The position numbers and the translations under genes are program-made. Of a stretch of 64,000 nucleotides of DNA, positions 1-11,851 are shown in pieces; the first letter of the stretch is position 1; each line of letters begins with the position of its first letter. Location: positions 24,988,231 to 25,052,230 of the forward strand of contig NC_083344.1 in assembly GCF_019175385.1 (NCBI RefSeq), in the 5' to 3' direction. Source of the stretch: Lycium barbarum (taxonomy: Eukaryota; Streptophyta; Magnoliopsida; Solanales; Solanaceae). A model generated the notes under the pieces. The model saw only the letters and a program-made list of their open reading frames with translations. It was not told the DNA's origin and did no database searches.

Positions 1-195
1 TGAGAACCCGAAGCTCTCGAGCTCTGACCCTATCCTAAATGAATGGAACGGTCAAATCTCGTGCCCATAAACCGAGGAGGTGCACTAGTCGCCGACTAGC
101 CTGAATGTCTAAAATATAATTGCCTCGATCCCCCTCTATAGTCGCTGCCAGCACCAACAGATACGGGAAATATTCATCCCCCCTTGCAATGAAGA
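1..195 (-). pseudogene. gag fragment of element A (Ty3/gypsy)
   Basis: The first ~165 bases closely match the gag of element B at about 32,311-32,460 in the same (minus) orientation. The next ~30 bases match B near 32,555-32,585, so about 95 bases of gag are missing in between. The piece encodes the hydrophilic linker between the gag core and the zinc knuckle; no knuckle is present. At about 196 it runs directly into mid-LTR sequence, a junction that does not exist in an intact element, so an internal deletion or illegitimate recombination has fused the two. The element continues beyond the left window edge. Confidence 0.75.
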
Positions 196-1010
196 AAAAC
201 CCTAGCTTCAATCCAAGGAGATTTCTTGACTTCAAGCAACCCTAGCTACCATTCTTACACTTGATTCTCTTGAATTTGTGATATTGATCTTTGAATTCCC
301 TTGAATTCTTGTGGATGAAGGGTGTAGAATGTTCTTGAGACTTGGAGAGAAGTGGAGAAGTGAGAAAACAATGGAAATAATGTGGGGTCTTGTATTTATA
401 ATTGGAAAAATATGACCTGTCATGCATTCTACAGACACTTATACAGTCCGTATAAACTTATACGGTCCGTATAAGTGACTGTGAAATCGCCGTAACAACA
501 TCTCGCTTTTGTAACCATTATACGGCACATTATACGGTCTGTATAATTTTATACGTTCCATATAAGTGACCGTATAACTCCATCAGTGATGGACCTTCAC
601 TGTAACGGTTATACGGACCATTATATGGACCGTATAATATTATACGGATCGTATAAATGGTCGTATAATCGACTTTTCTCGGAACTTGTTCTTGTCATTT
701 CTTTTGATCTCCAATCCTTATGGGACCTTCTTGGCACTCGTTTAATACTTCATTAACAATCTAAGGAGCGTTATAACTTTTCCTCGAGACATTATCAAGT
801 CAACACTAATTCGGTACTTTGTAAATCCTTTCCGAAACACAATGTATACTTCACCTTTCTTAATGAACTTTCTTCTCTTGCTTCAAACGTCTTTGGAATC
901 TTAATGGGAACCATTAAGTACAACTTCTTACTTGTAGGAACACCATATATACCTCACCCTGCGTTGGTACATTTACTGTGCAACGACATGAAATTTCTCG
1001 AGGTGTAACA
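196..1010 (-). mobile_element. Partial LTR of element A
   Basis: The sequence resembles the B LTR from its leader segment (27,840-28,000) to its end. It ends in GAGGTGTAACA, which read on the minus strand is the canonical LTR start TGTTACACCTC. The part of the LTR that carries the hairpin module in other copies has been lost at the junction near 196. The target-site duplication cannot be tested because the other end lies outside the window. Confidence 0.75.
393..671 (-). promoter_or_regulatory. U3 palindrome array and TATA box of LTR A
   Basis: About ten full or half copies of a palindromic word close to TTATACGGACCGTATAA lie between 437 and 671. Reading on the minus strand, they are followed by TATAAATA at 400-393. 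The position, about 340-570 nt from the LTR start and directly upstream of the TATA-like box, suggests promoter-proximal elements in U3. The palindromes are seen directly; the promoter role is inferred. Confidence 0.55.
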
Positions 1011-4000
1011 CACTGGTTCTTGGTGGATTATGTTTTCTTTCATTGGCATCAGAGCCTGGGGTTTTTATTTGTTGCCTAGTCTTGATTTCATCTATGGATA
1101 CGGTTTGAAAGAGTTTTTTTTACTATTTGTTGCAATATTTTTATATGGAGTTTGAGCATGACTGCCATAATTTAACGAATCAAATTTTTCATCCAGCGTT
1201 TGTTTGTCTTTTTTTTTCACTCGCTGACTATATTTTAGACATAAACTTCAGCAGCGACTATTTTTTCATGTCTCTATAATGAAGCCCTCATGTTAGAACT
1301 CTAACTTCATTATACAACATCAGATTAAATTGGGGTTAGACTCCCTATTTTGTTTTATATTTTACTTTTGTTCTTTTTCATTGATTGGGCCTTCTAAAGA
1401 GAAAAAAAAGATAGATAGTGATAGTAATTGTTTTTTCCCTAAGAATTCTGGAAAACGCTAGAGATTGGGTCATAAACACCACAATGTAAAATAAATATTC
1501 TGCAAAAATGAGTTCTATAATCCAGTAAGATAAACTACAGAGAAAGTACTTAAGGCATCTCCTTTTGATCTATTTTATTTAGATTTAAAAAACTAATAAA
1601 AGCAATATTTGTGATTATTGCTTGGCATGGCCATTTGTCACTAACGTTGTATTCTTTTCAAAAGGTATGTGACTTTAAATTCATAGTATAGAAAAAAAGT
1701 TTTTCCTACGCCTGCTCCAGGAGATACAAGCATGCATTGTTTTAAGAACAAGATGTCAAATGTTGAACTACTTCACAAGCTAGAATCTGTGAAAGGATAC
1801 ATCATACACATGAAAATTGCAACTATATGCAAGAGCTCAATAAGACAATGATTCACAGAGTTTATGCTAGCTATCATTGGTGTTAACACATACAACAATA
1901 AGAAGCAACTACATTCAAGACTGCATGAAGAATTCTTCATGATATTTTGATCCATTCCACCTGTGAGACTTGTAGGTGTGAAAGATGGATACAAGTCAAG
2001 TCCCTTGGAGCTTTAGTTGATAGATTTTTGTTGAAATTGTTAGGATCTTGTATATAGCTAGCTTTCATTTCCCTTTCTTTTTCCACTTAGGATTTTCTGC
2101 ATTTTTTTGCATTTTTTGTACAGATTCTTTATTTGATTAAATTCCCGCCAATTTGGTGATTTTGCTAAAAAAAAAAAATTGAATCCTTAATGTTGATTAT
2201 CCGTGTTTACTGAGAAGAGAACTTGCCATGATTCTGACAATTATTTTTTGAGGTATGAACATATTTGTTAGTTTTCTACAATTGCTTTTATATATGGATG
2301 TATAATTATAATGTGTAAGTCAAAATTCATAACTTGATGACCATGAGAGAAGTCTTGTAAGGCAAAATGAAACTTTTCTACATAAAAATTAGAAGGACAT
2401 GTTGTCTTGTGAGGTAAATTACAGAGGACGAGATTATGGCTGTTTTTTTAATTAATTTTAGACTTTAAAACAAGAAAGGAAAATATGCAAAACTGGTATA
2501 CAGACCAACGTGGCCTTCAACAATATGTCACCAAATCTTAAAACTGGTCTAACAATTTGGTGTGTGGTCCTTTCTGTAAAGTCTTGCTATTATAGTAGAA
2601 ATTCGCTTTACAAATTATAGATGCCATAGGCTTATTCCTTTTATATACACATTGGTGTATATGTAAAGAAAGTGGACAAGTAGCATGCAATTGTCTATGT
2701 GGCATATAGATTTGTATAAGTATGCATACTTATATTTAAATAATTGGAGGCGAGCGTTCCTTAAATAATTGATTACGTTAGATTTATTTCTTATTAGAAT
2801 GTGGATGATGATCGCGAGCATAGTGAACCTTCGATTATGAATTTAATGTGAAATTAATTTTAATATAGTTACTTATTTTCAAGATTAGTATTTATATGGA
2901 TTTTAAGCTTTAAAAATGTACATAAATGTCTCAAATAGTTTATACTTTGTTATCAATATGTCAACCACTACGAGCATATTAGTTTCTGAGCTTAACATAA
3001 GTGAACAGTTTAACGGTGACGTATTACCTAGTGTGTCCTAGCAGTGCAGAAGGCTCTTAAGGCTTTAGATGTGTCTATGATGCCTCAAAATGTATCTTAT
3101 TTATATTGTAACATACGAGATATGGTGCTGGTTATTCATGTTATAGTTTTAGCATACTGTATATTATTTATAATTCTAGTAAGAATATTTATTTGTGCTT
3201 ATTTGCTTCAAGTTTAATGAAAATATACGGCACACTAGACTTGACCTTAGCGGTGAACAACGAAAGCATTATTTAGTCAAATAAGGTTTACTTGGTGCTA
3301 TAGATAAAGTAGATTTGTCTACTTATTAATATTGTCTAGCTAAAAATAAAGAGAAACCCATCTGGAAATGTTAATGCGCTGATTCTCCTTTGCAATTTAT
3401 TCCATCGGACATCGATGATTCAAACAAATGCAATTTATTTTTAAGTTATCTAATGTTATTTCATATGAGTTGTGGAAAAACACAACCTTATTTGAGTTTT
3501 ATAAACTCTTCGACAACACCTTTAATTCATAATTTCTCCCACATGAAAAATTAGGTCCAAGGGGAAGGACATATATCTTTCAATGATACATTATACATTT
3601 CAAAGGTTATATGTTCATAGTTGAAAAACATAGTGACACCGTATCTAAAACTAAATCATGTAATGTTGCATTCTAGGGAATGTGTTGTACTAAATTGGGT
3701 GTGATAGGTCATGACTTATCTCTTTATGAACTACAGATCAAATTACTTCCGTTATATATACTTGAATGGATTTGGGTGGATTCAAATGGTGATAAATGAT
3801 ATGTTCAAGCTTGACATACTAGTCGTTCTTGCGTTTTTTGTCATCAATTTGGGATTGAAGGGGAAGTATGTATAGTTACTCCAAACAAAAAGAGAGGCAA
3901 ATAGTGTAAAGTAGGCTCTTAAATACCCTACTAAGAAAAAAAAATGTTTAAACAATGGAATATGACATGGAGTCGATAAATCAGACCAAGTGTTGGTACT

Positions 4001-4875
4001 GATTGATCTAGTTGTAGGCCCTAAATCTAGTGGGAGCAATTGGGGTTCTCAAACTCTAGCACAAGGCTTATGGTATATCAAAAAATATGGATGAAGCATA
4101 ATATATTTAGGGAAAAAGACCGATCCATAAACACTCATATTTTTAAAGGCAAATGTTAAGAAGGAGGATGTGTCCTCAGACTCCCCCAGACAATAATACT
4201 AGAAAGCAGTTATGATGATATAAAGGTATCTTAAAGGCACAATAGGATATTCCTTGTTTTGTCAAGAAATTAAGGAGACTTAGATGAGAGAAAATCGAAA
4301 TTTGGGTATGTTATTCTTGCTATTGAGAATATAAAATATATTTATATTAAGTGTAATTTTTGTAAGAGACATAGTTGTACATAGAGAAGTGAACATGAAG
4401 TACATCTATACACATTATTTGGTAGTAGACCTATTAACAAAATCCATAGAATTTGTTGCTTATGATAGATATGATATCAGTGGGTTTGTGTAATGCGGAT
4501 GTATTAATATTTTTTAATACTTCCTGCTCATGTTCAAGTAAAACTACATTTTGAGATAAATGTTAGTTAATTCCAAATTATTCATTTTTTGTTGTTTCAT
4601 ATACATAAGGTGTATTTTTTATGTTCAGAACATAAATTTCCAGTTTAAGTATATCGGACAGACAAAAAGATTGGCAAATTCACACGGGCAATCGCCTCTA
4701 TTGTCTGGGTAACTAATAATAGAGATGAAACAATTATAATTTATTATTGTCAGAAGTGATAATAATAGAGAGCTCAAAGTTTATAATACGAATGTTGATT
4801 GTTTTATGGCTAATCATATCTGAAAGGCATTGAAGTGGTAAATTAATGATGAGGTTCAAATTAATTCAAGATATA
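1011..4875. other. Unassigned AT-rich DNA
   Basis: No long open frame, RNA gene or recognisable element end was found in this stretch of nearly 4 kb. It is more AT-rich than the LTR regions and carries several poly-A/T runs (for example near 1,110, 1,190 and 2,170). The only suggestive signal is a primer-binding-site-like string at 1044-1056. It may be decayed transposon or unique intergenic DNA; I cannot decide between these. Confidence 0.4.
1044..1056 (+). other. Possible primer-binding site (initiator tRNA-Met type)
   Basis: TGGCATCAGAGCC differs at one position from the plant initiator-Met primer-binding site TGGTATCAGAGCC, and it follows ...TTTCAT, a plausible LTR end. This layout is common in Ty1/copia as well as Ty3/gypsy elements. 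No gag frame follows, so it could be a relic or a chance match. Confidence 0.3.
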
Positions 4876-5770
4876 GAGAACATTTCAGAATTTGAGTTAA
4901 GGAAATTTGAGCAAAGGCACCTTGGTGGTTATACGTCAGAGCAATAGTAAGACTGTTTATGTGATATGCTGGATTTAGAAAGTTTTTAGTTTTAGAGTTG
5001 AGTGAGTTAAGGGAACTCCAAGGTGTAGAGTGTGTGACCTACTATCTCCAGGATTGACTTGGATAGTTTGCAAGCCTTATGATTTTGCGGTATTCTATTG
5101 AGTGTGTTTGAGAAATGGTTAGACGATGATGATGATTGTGATTTGATTGGAATTGAAGTGTTGGGAAAAAGTATAGGTGATCGAGAATCGGTAAAAACAA
5201 GGTACATCTTTGGGATTACTTGGGTTAGTATAGGTTGTGGACATGTTGTCTTACATATTTCGGACGAGGTGTGATCGTGAGTACGCTTAAGGAAGGGAGT
5301 CTACGAAAATGGACTAAGTGATATGACAGAGTTTCATGAGGATTCGTGATCAGCGACTAGTAAGAAGCAAATTTCAGGTAACTGACATGTTATGGCTTAT
5401 GGAAATGGCTTGTGTGATACACAGTTGGATAATTTCGTAACATTCCACAGTGGATGAGTTAGTGTGGGTTAAAGGAGAGGATTTCTGGAAAACCCTATAA
5501 TTTGAAAGTTAGAGTTGTATTTTCGAGATGAGACCGTATTTGTGGCAGTGTGTTATGAGGTGGGTATTACTAATCGAATACTTGAGTGAGCAGTTTCAGA
5601 ATATTAAAGGACTAGAATTAGTCGCCCTTAATGGATGATAGGACAGTGATTGGTTTTCGGAAGGTTTGGAGTCGGTTCGAGTGACTACCGGTGGTATATA
5701 GGGGTTGTGCATTCGTTCAGGGTCAGAATTGTTCGAATTAAGCTTGATGGACTATGTATATATTCTCATT
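4876..5770 (+). repeat. Decayed retroelement body H', inverted relative to H
   Basis: This segment aligns colinearly, with many substitutions, to the reverse complement of 42,400-42,024, then 39,644-39,247, then about 24,010-23,870. Examples are the shared strings CTATCTCCAGGATT and GAGTCGGT and the shared order of blocks. It is therefore a second, opposite-strand copy of the old repeat into which I, K and C were inserted. It also shows the uninterrupted order across two of those insertion points. No usable coding frame remains. The function of this part of the element is unknown to me. Confidence 0.65.
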
Positions 5771-5883
5771 TCACATATATATTGATATCTAATTATTACT
5801 TTGTACTGTTGATGATACATGAGAAAACGGAGCACTTTGGTGACACAAGACATAGTTCTGAGGTATACTTGTTATATTTGTAA

Positions 5884-6704
5884 GTAAAGGGTGTCATAGA
5901 CTCTTTATGTTGATTGAGATGGTTTGTATGATTCATTCCATGGTTGAGCTGATTTATCTAAGTCCTGATATGGCTTATGGCTTATCGAATTGTGACTCGT
6001 ACTTTCATTGACATTTGATTTCGTTGATTTATCATGCTTACTTTTGAGTTGGTATTTCATATAAGGGTTCTAGACTTGAACCATATTTTTACTACCGATC
6101 TTGGATATGACCTCGAATCACGTACACTCATTCCGCTCCGAAAAATGACCTCGGATTACGGATTCTCATCTTTCTTTTACACTTTTCGACAAAGACCTCG
6201 GAGGCTACACTCTCTCACTTATCATCATCAGTACCATAACCATGCAATATCAATTTATCTTGGAAATGATTATGAACACAATGAAATGTAAAATCAACAA
6301 CCAATTCAATCCCAAACTTTACCACACATGGCACGTAGTGATATCAATAATAAGGTTATACAATAAGCCACAATGGAATCACAATTCTCATCTCAATATC
6401 AATCACGTAAAGTACCGCAATATCATAGTCAAGGTATATCACTAGTCACAAATACCCAATGTCTCAACGTGGCAATGAGCAACCAAGTAAATAGATCAAG
6501 ATTAGTCAACAACATAGCAGGGTGGCTAGCCCCAAAATAATACAACAAGGCTCAACCTAAGACAATATCCAACCCAACTTCATATTTGAAGATTTGCATG
6601 CATTCTCTGACAATATCATCTAAACATACGCTTCGTAAATATAAGTCTCACCATAAGGTAAACCGTAACCTTCCTGGAAAGCCAAAGAGCAAATCTCCAA
6701 TAGT
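5884..6704 (-). mobile_element. LTR of old element H, distal part
   Basis: This sequence becomes continuous with 21,410 onward once element C and its GAAAC duplication are removed, so it is the far end (LTR 3' side) of the LTR that terminates at 22,791. It contains three loose repeats of a GACCTCGGA-type word between about 6110 and 6200. The outer left boundary is not clear, and the start given here is approximate. Confidence 0.5.
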
Positions 6705-6709
6705 GAAAC
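6705..6709. repeat. Target-site duplication of C (left copy)
   Basis: GAAAC precedes the LTR start TGTTACATCTTGG and recurs at 21,405-21,409 directly after the LTR end TGACA. Confidence 0.9.
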
Positions 6710-7070
6710 TGTTACATCTTGGGAATTTCGTGTCATTTGCATTAAGAGTAAACTAGTGCAAGAATAAAGTGCATATGAAGACCTTATAAGGTTAAGGATG
6801 TTATGTAATTATTCCAAATATGTGCCTTAAGGTTTCAGAGTCATATGTAGCGACGGAAGTAAGCTCATCAAAGGAATTGGAATTTGAGTCATGTTTTGGG
6901 AAGATTTCGTATTATTTGATATGAATTGTCTAGCAATGCCTTTAGGGGGAACTATAGGTCCCCTTAAAAGTTTAATGAAGTTTTATACAAGTGGCAAGAA
7001 GGTTCCACAAGGATTGGAGGTCAACCAAATAAAAAAGAACGCATTTTCGCGAAATCGGGGAAATTGGGAC

Positions 7071-7254
7071 CATATGCGGCCGCATACTCAGTTTGCTGGA
7101 CCGCATATGGGCAGAAAACTCCCCAAATTTGCAAACATCACTTCCCAGCCTCCTCTTTAAGGAGATAAGGGGAGATGCGGCCGCATATCCCATATGCGAC
7201 GCCGCATCTCCACCGCAACATGATGCGGGGGAGCGATTTTGCCACCTTTTTAAA
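7071..7254 (+). promoter_or_regulatory. U3 palindrome array of C 5' LTR
   Basis: Copies of a palindrome centred on ATATGCGGCCGCATA occur at about 7071-7087 and 7174-7211, with half copies between and after. They lie about 360-500 nt from the LTR start. A weak TATA-like TTTTAAAT follows at 7247-7254. The position equals that of the TATACGG palindromes in A, B and F, although the core word differs. Confidence 0.5.
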
Positions 7255-7518
7255 TCCCAAAAGATCCCAGTTTCCTACCAACCTCCCACACTTATTTCCC
7301 CACACTTATAGAGAGTTCTTTATGGTTCCATAACACTCCAAATCTTTCCATATCATCAAGAGAGAAGATCAACATCAAAACCCAAAGAGAATCCATGGAA
7401 GGTGATTGTTCATGCTTCTCTTAAAAGTTGTGATAAACTTGGTCTTGAAAGGAGTTGGGGAAGGTGAATTTCTTCTATAATAAGGTATGATCTTCCTATT
7501 ACTTACATGAATGAGTTG

Positions 7519-7523
7519 ATATA
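7519..7523. repeat. Target-site duplication of F (left copy)
   Basis: ATATA here and at 12,336-12,340 flank element F inside the C LTR. The site is AT-rich, so the match alone is weak, but the undivided 3' LTR of C confirms the junction. Confidence 0.85.
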
Positions 7524-8087
7524 TATTACATCTCAAAAGTTTCATATTGTTGCCTTGTGAGTAGGCTAACGTGAGCTTAAGGTGAATATGAAATCCTTAT
7601 GAGATTATGGGAAGTATTAGATAGCTTAAAGTGCGCACCATAAGATTTCAAATTTATATGAATATATGAACCTAGGTTCGTTGAAGGAAGTGAAATATAA
7701 GTCGTGTTCGGAAAGGTTTTCACGATAGTTGAGCTGATATTTATTTGGTAATGTCTTGAGGGGCTGCTATAGGTCCTATTGTATGGTTAATGAAGTGTTA
7801 TGTAAGTGCCAAGAAGATTCCACAAAGATTAGAAGTCAAATGAATCAACGAGAGAAAGTTTCGGAAAACAGTGGGTTATACAACCACTTATACGGTCCGT
7901 ATAACTTTATACGGTACGTATAATGGGGTTCGTATAACATGACCATTACAGAGAAGGGTATTTCCATGGTGGTATTATACGGTCCACTTATACGGACCGT
8001 ATAAGTGTCCGTATAAATCCCATCGGCCAGCTTTTTCTCTTTTTTTTTTTTATATATATAAGTGACCCTTGTTATGTTATTTCATTT
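7524..8087 (+). mobile_element. Truncated 5' LTR of F
   Basis: It matches the F 3' LTR (9827 to about 10,368) up to GTTATTTCATTT and then diverges abruptly, so about 1.9 kb of LTR plus the 5' internal region were removed by one or more deletions. Confidence 0.85.
7876..8061 (+). promoter_or_regulatory. U3 palindrome array and TATA box of F 5' LTR
   Basis: Several TATACGGTCCGTATAA-type palindromes lie between 7876 and 8020. They are followed by a T-run and TATATATATAAG at 8051-8061. The array lies about 350-490 nt from the LTR start. Confidence 0.55.
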
Positions 8088-8680
8088 CCCCCGAGGAAAT
8101 GTGGCAAGCAGAGATAGAGTTAAAGGATGGGCATATGATGGAGAAGCGGTGTAGATTCAATATGTGGATACAAGTGGTTACCAGAGAGAGTATCTTTACA
8201 AGGCCTATTGTGAGGCATGATCATTATAGGATTTAAAACCCTTTAAAATGATAAATCATGTGCGTATTATGGCTTTCAACCAGGCGTAAGATAAAGAAGA
8301 ATGAGACGTATCCCCATACAACAAAGGGTTTATAGGTATGACTTCATAATAGGGATATACAGGTAATGATTATAAGATAAGTAAAGGCATGTCGAATAAT
8401 TAAGTATGATCAAGGATGGACGATGTTCAGGTATCACGAAGAACCATACCAGCAAAGCAACTTGCATGTATCTTTTCAAAGGATATTCGCGAGGTGCCGA
8501 CGTATTATAGACCTCGACAAACTCAGAATGAGGATGGATTTCAATAATGGCTCACAGGCAATGTGTAGTACTAGACAAGTTTAGCAAAGAGTACCAAGAG
8601 ATATGGCGACGCCAATAATAAAAAAAGGAAGAGGTAAGTAGGAGAAAGAAGCAAAGCTAGTGACTAGGAGTTATCTAGCA
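8088..8680 (+). other. Unassigned internal sequence of F
   Basis: This lies between the truncated LTR and the integrase remnant. No zinc knuckle, protease or RT motif can be read in any frame. It may be scrambled or heavily decayed internal sequence. Confidence 0.4.
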
Positions 8681-9626
8681 AGTGAAGATAGAGCATCAAC
8701 TTTGAGGCTTATTACAAGCCATCGAGACTCCAATACGGAAGTGGGAAGTCATTTGCATGAACTTCATTACAGGTTTACCTCGTTCTAAGCATAAATATGA
8801 TTTTACATGGGTAATTGTGGCTAGACTTACGAAGTCAGCTCATTTCCTACCAGGTAGGACTACATACGTAGCAGGAGAGCATGCGAAGCTTCATGCCAAA
8901 GAAATAGTACAACTCCATGGTGTCTCAGAATCTATTATTTCCGATAGGGGGATACAGTTCACGGCCAACTTCTGGAAATCTTTCCAGGAAAGGTTTTGGA
9001 CTCAGTTGAGTTGTAGTACAACATTTCATCCACAGACTGATAAGGCCAGATTCGGCCCAGCAAGCTATAGAAAAGGTTAAGCTCATACGGGATCGATTAT
9101 TAACAGCTCAGATTCGCTAGAAATCCTATGCGGATCATCGACGATGAGATTTAACGTTCCAAGTAAAGGATTGGGTATTCTTGAAGGTGTCGCCAATGAA
9201 AGGCGTCATGAGATTTGGCAAAAGGGGTAAGCTTAGTCCCCGGTACATTAGACCTTATGAGATTGTACGCAAGGTAGGCCAAGAGGCTTATGAATTAGAC
9301 CTATCTTCGGATTTGGAGTAAGTCCATCTAGTTTTCCATGTATCGATGCTTCGTAAGTGCATTGGAGATCCTTCTAGGGTTGTACTGATAGAGGATGTTC
9401 AAGTCACTGAGCAATTATCCTACGAAGAAGTTCCCATTGCCATTCTAGATAGGCAAGTATGGTGACTCAGAACCAAAGATGTAGCTCGGTTAAAGTTTTA
9501 TGGAGAAATAATAATAGAGAGGAGATGAAATGGGAAGTGGAAGAAGACAAGAAGCTCAGGTACCCACATTCATTTCCACCCCCAGAGGAGACTCAGGCAG
9601 AGACGTCATTGTCCTCAGGTATGTAG
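8681..9626 (+). pseudogene. Integrase and chromodomain remnant of F pol
   Basis: The remnant begins at the end of the integrase zinc-finger domain (VKIEHQ) and runs through the catalytic core. DFITGLPRS was altered to NFITGLPRS, so the first acidic residue of the D,D,E triad is lost; the second (SDRG) remains. After FHPQTD a deletion joins this frame to a later segment (ARFGPASYRKG), removing the region that carries the third acidic residue. Downstream, the integrase C-terminal domain (LKVSPMKGVMRF, HVSMLRKC) and a chromodomain-like tail can be read with a stop after the SDLE segment and others near QVW. It cannot encode an active integrase. Confidence 0.85.
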
Positions 9627-9784
9627 TGCTTTCCTTGATGCTTTCTTGGTCGTGTGTGGCCATGGTTATTGATATTGTTGTTGTAGCCCTGCGAGGCAAT
9701 GTATTTTGGGTTGCTGTGACAGGATGGTAGTGCCACGTTATAGGGGAAACTCTAGCGAAATTTTTATAGAATCTCCAAAAACCT

Positions 9785-9826
9785 AACATTCAAGGACGAA
9801 TGTTCCTAGGGGGGGGGGGGGGGGAA
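9785..9826 (+). other. 3' hairpin and expanded polypurine tract of F
   Basis: An inverted repeat AACATTC/GAATGTT (9785-9791 with 9798-9804) is followed by the plus-strand primer tract just before the 3' LTR. In C the tract is a mixed run of about 13 purines. In F it has become 16 consecutive G (9809-9824) and then AA. Confidence 0.75.
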
Positions 9827-10183
9827 TGTTACATCTCGAAAATTTCGGATTGTTGCCTTGTGAGTAGGCTAATGTGAGCTTAAGGTGAATATGAAATACT
9901 TACGAGATTAAGGGAAGTGTTAGATAGCTTAAAGTGTGTACCATAAGATTTCAAAGTTATATGAATATATGAGCCTAGGTTCGTTAAAGGAAGTGAAATG
10001 TAAGTCGTGTTCGGAAAGGTTTTCGCGATAGTTGAGCTAATATTTATTTGGTAATGTCTTGAGGGGCTGCTATAGGGCCTATTGTATGGTTAATGAAGTG
10101 TTATGTTATGTAAGTGCCAAGAAGGTTCCACAAGGATTAGTAGTCAAATGAATCAACGAGAGAAAGTTTCGGAAAACAATGGG

Positions 10184-10344
10184 TTATATGACCACTTATA
10201 CGGTCCGTATAAGGGGGTCCATATAACATGACCCTTATAGAGAAGGGTATTTTCATGGTGGTGTTATACGGTCCACTTATACGGACTGTATAAGTGTCCG
10301 TATAAATCGCGTCGGCCAGCTTATTCTTTTTCTTTTTATATAAG
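10184..10344 (+). promoter_or_regulatory. U3 palindrome array and TATA box of F 3' LTR
   Basis: TATACGGTCCGTATAA-type palindromes lie at about 10,187-10,306 and TATATAAG at 10,337-10,344. This is the same layout as in the F 5' LTR. Confidence 0.55.
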
Positions 10345-11851
10345 TGACCCTTGTTATGTTATTTCATTTGCCACATTTCCAAAAGTCTTGAAAGCTCAAA
10401 AAAACCATTCTCTAAGCATTTTCCACTCAAACTCAAAAAAAAACAAAGATCAAAAGGCAAGAATCAAGATATTCATGTGTTGGAAGACTCACTAGGGTTA
10501 GTAGACTTCAAGGATAACTTGGATATTGAAGCTAGGGTTTCCATATATGTTGATAGCTTGTTCCAAAGATTTTTTTTTTTTTTTTGAGATAAAAGGTTAG
10601 TTTTCATGGTTATTCATGTTATCAAGAATGATTAGTTGTTGAACAACTTGGGTAGAAGGAGAAAGTAAAAGCTAAGGTCTAAACGTGTTTTTATGATGTT
10701 TTTGAGTAGTAAGCTAACTTGAGTCATGATTCTTAGTATGATATGGATATAATCTTGTCATGGAAGGTAATAATGGTGATAAGGAAGCGTTGTATGAAAA
10801 TGTGCAAAGGGTTGATGTGAAGTTGTTGATGTAAGTTGAATGTGAGAATGAACTTTGAGACTTAATGGAATGTGATTATTTAATTATGATATCGTGAATG
10901 TTGTTATAGTTGTTTTGCAATATGGTAGAAGTCGATGAAATAGAGGAAATGCTGCCCAATTTTCATTATCTCATGACTTATTCTAGTTTGAATTTAAGAG
11001 TGTCTCTACGACTTAACCACAGTATGAATCCTTTTAAATGTAGATTTCTCAAGCTTAGGCAGTGAACGTTAAATAGTTAAGAAGACAAAAAGGTATGTAA
11101 GGCTAACCCTTCTTTCTAAAGGCATGTTTTCTTCATTTTGCATCTATACGAGATATTCACGCTATTCCTATTCCTACAAATGCTGTAAGCTCATGACCCC
11201 CGAGATTCTCTTGATATTGTTGACAATGTTTCTTGTGATGACAATGATAACGATTGTGATGACAAGATAAATCGTAGGGATGCCATCTAAGACATTCGAA
11301 ATGTCTTGTTCCTAGAAATGTTAGAATGTTCATGACTTTCGATATTTTTGAGATACCTTCGGTGAAATTCTTTTTAAGTGATGATGAATAACGATGATGA
11401 TAATAGTAATAATGACAAGGATGATGATGATGTCGACGTGACTTAAGCATACCTATGTATATATATATATATATATGGCTATTAGGTAACACCGAGCTTA
11501 TATGGTCGGGTACAACATCTACCGCGCGCACACCACTACAGTTGGGTACGTACAACACTGAGCCTTGGTAGGGCCAGGTACGGATAACACTAAGCCTTGG
11601 TAGGGCCAGGTTCGTATGACACCGAGCCTTGACATGGCCGGGTACGTAAAAGACCGAACCTTCATGGTCGGGTATGATACTAATATATACATATATGAGT
11701 AAGCATTTTAAATGGAAGGTTCCTATTAGAAAATGGGTAAAAAACCAGGATGGTTGCCACTAGAGGTACAAATGGCTCTATTATCTCATGACTTTCCTAT
11801 CTTATGTTATTTCATATGCTTCTATTATTTTGTCGATTATGCTTTACATAA

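Noticed and set aside
3590..4200. Possible host gene or DNA-transposon relic
   Set aside because: No frame longer than about 85 codons, no splice-consistent exon series and no terminal inverted repeats could be seen.
7071..7090. NotI-like GCGGCCGC as possible vector or linker sequence
   Set aside because: The same palindrome is at the same place in the other LTR of C and is surrounded by related half sites, so it is native.
11157..11558. 133-codon open frame on the minus strand
   Set aside because: It lies inside the F 3' LTR, antisense, is rich in His/Tyr from simple repeats, and is not open in the related LTRs.
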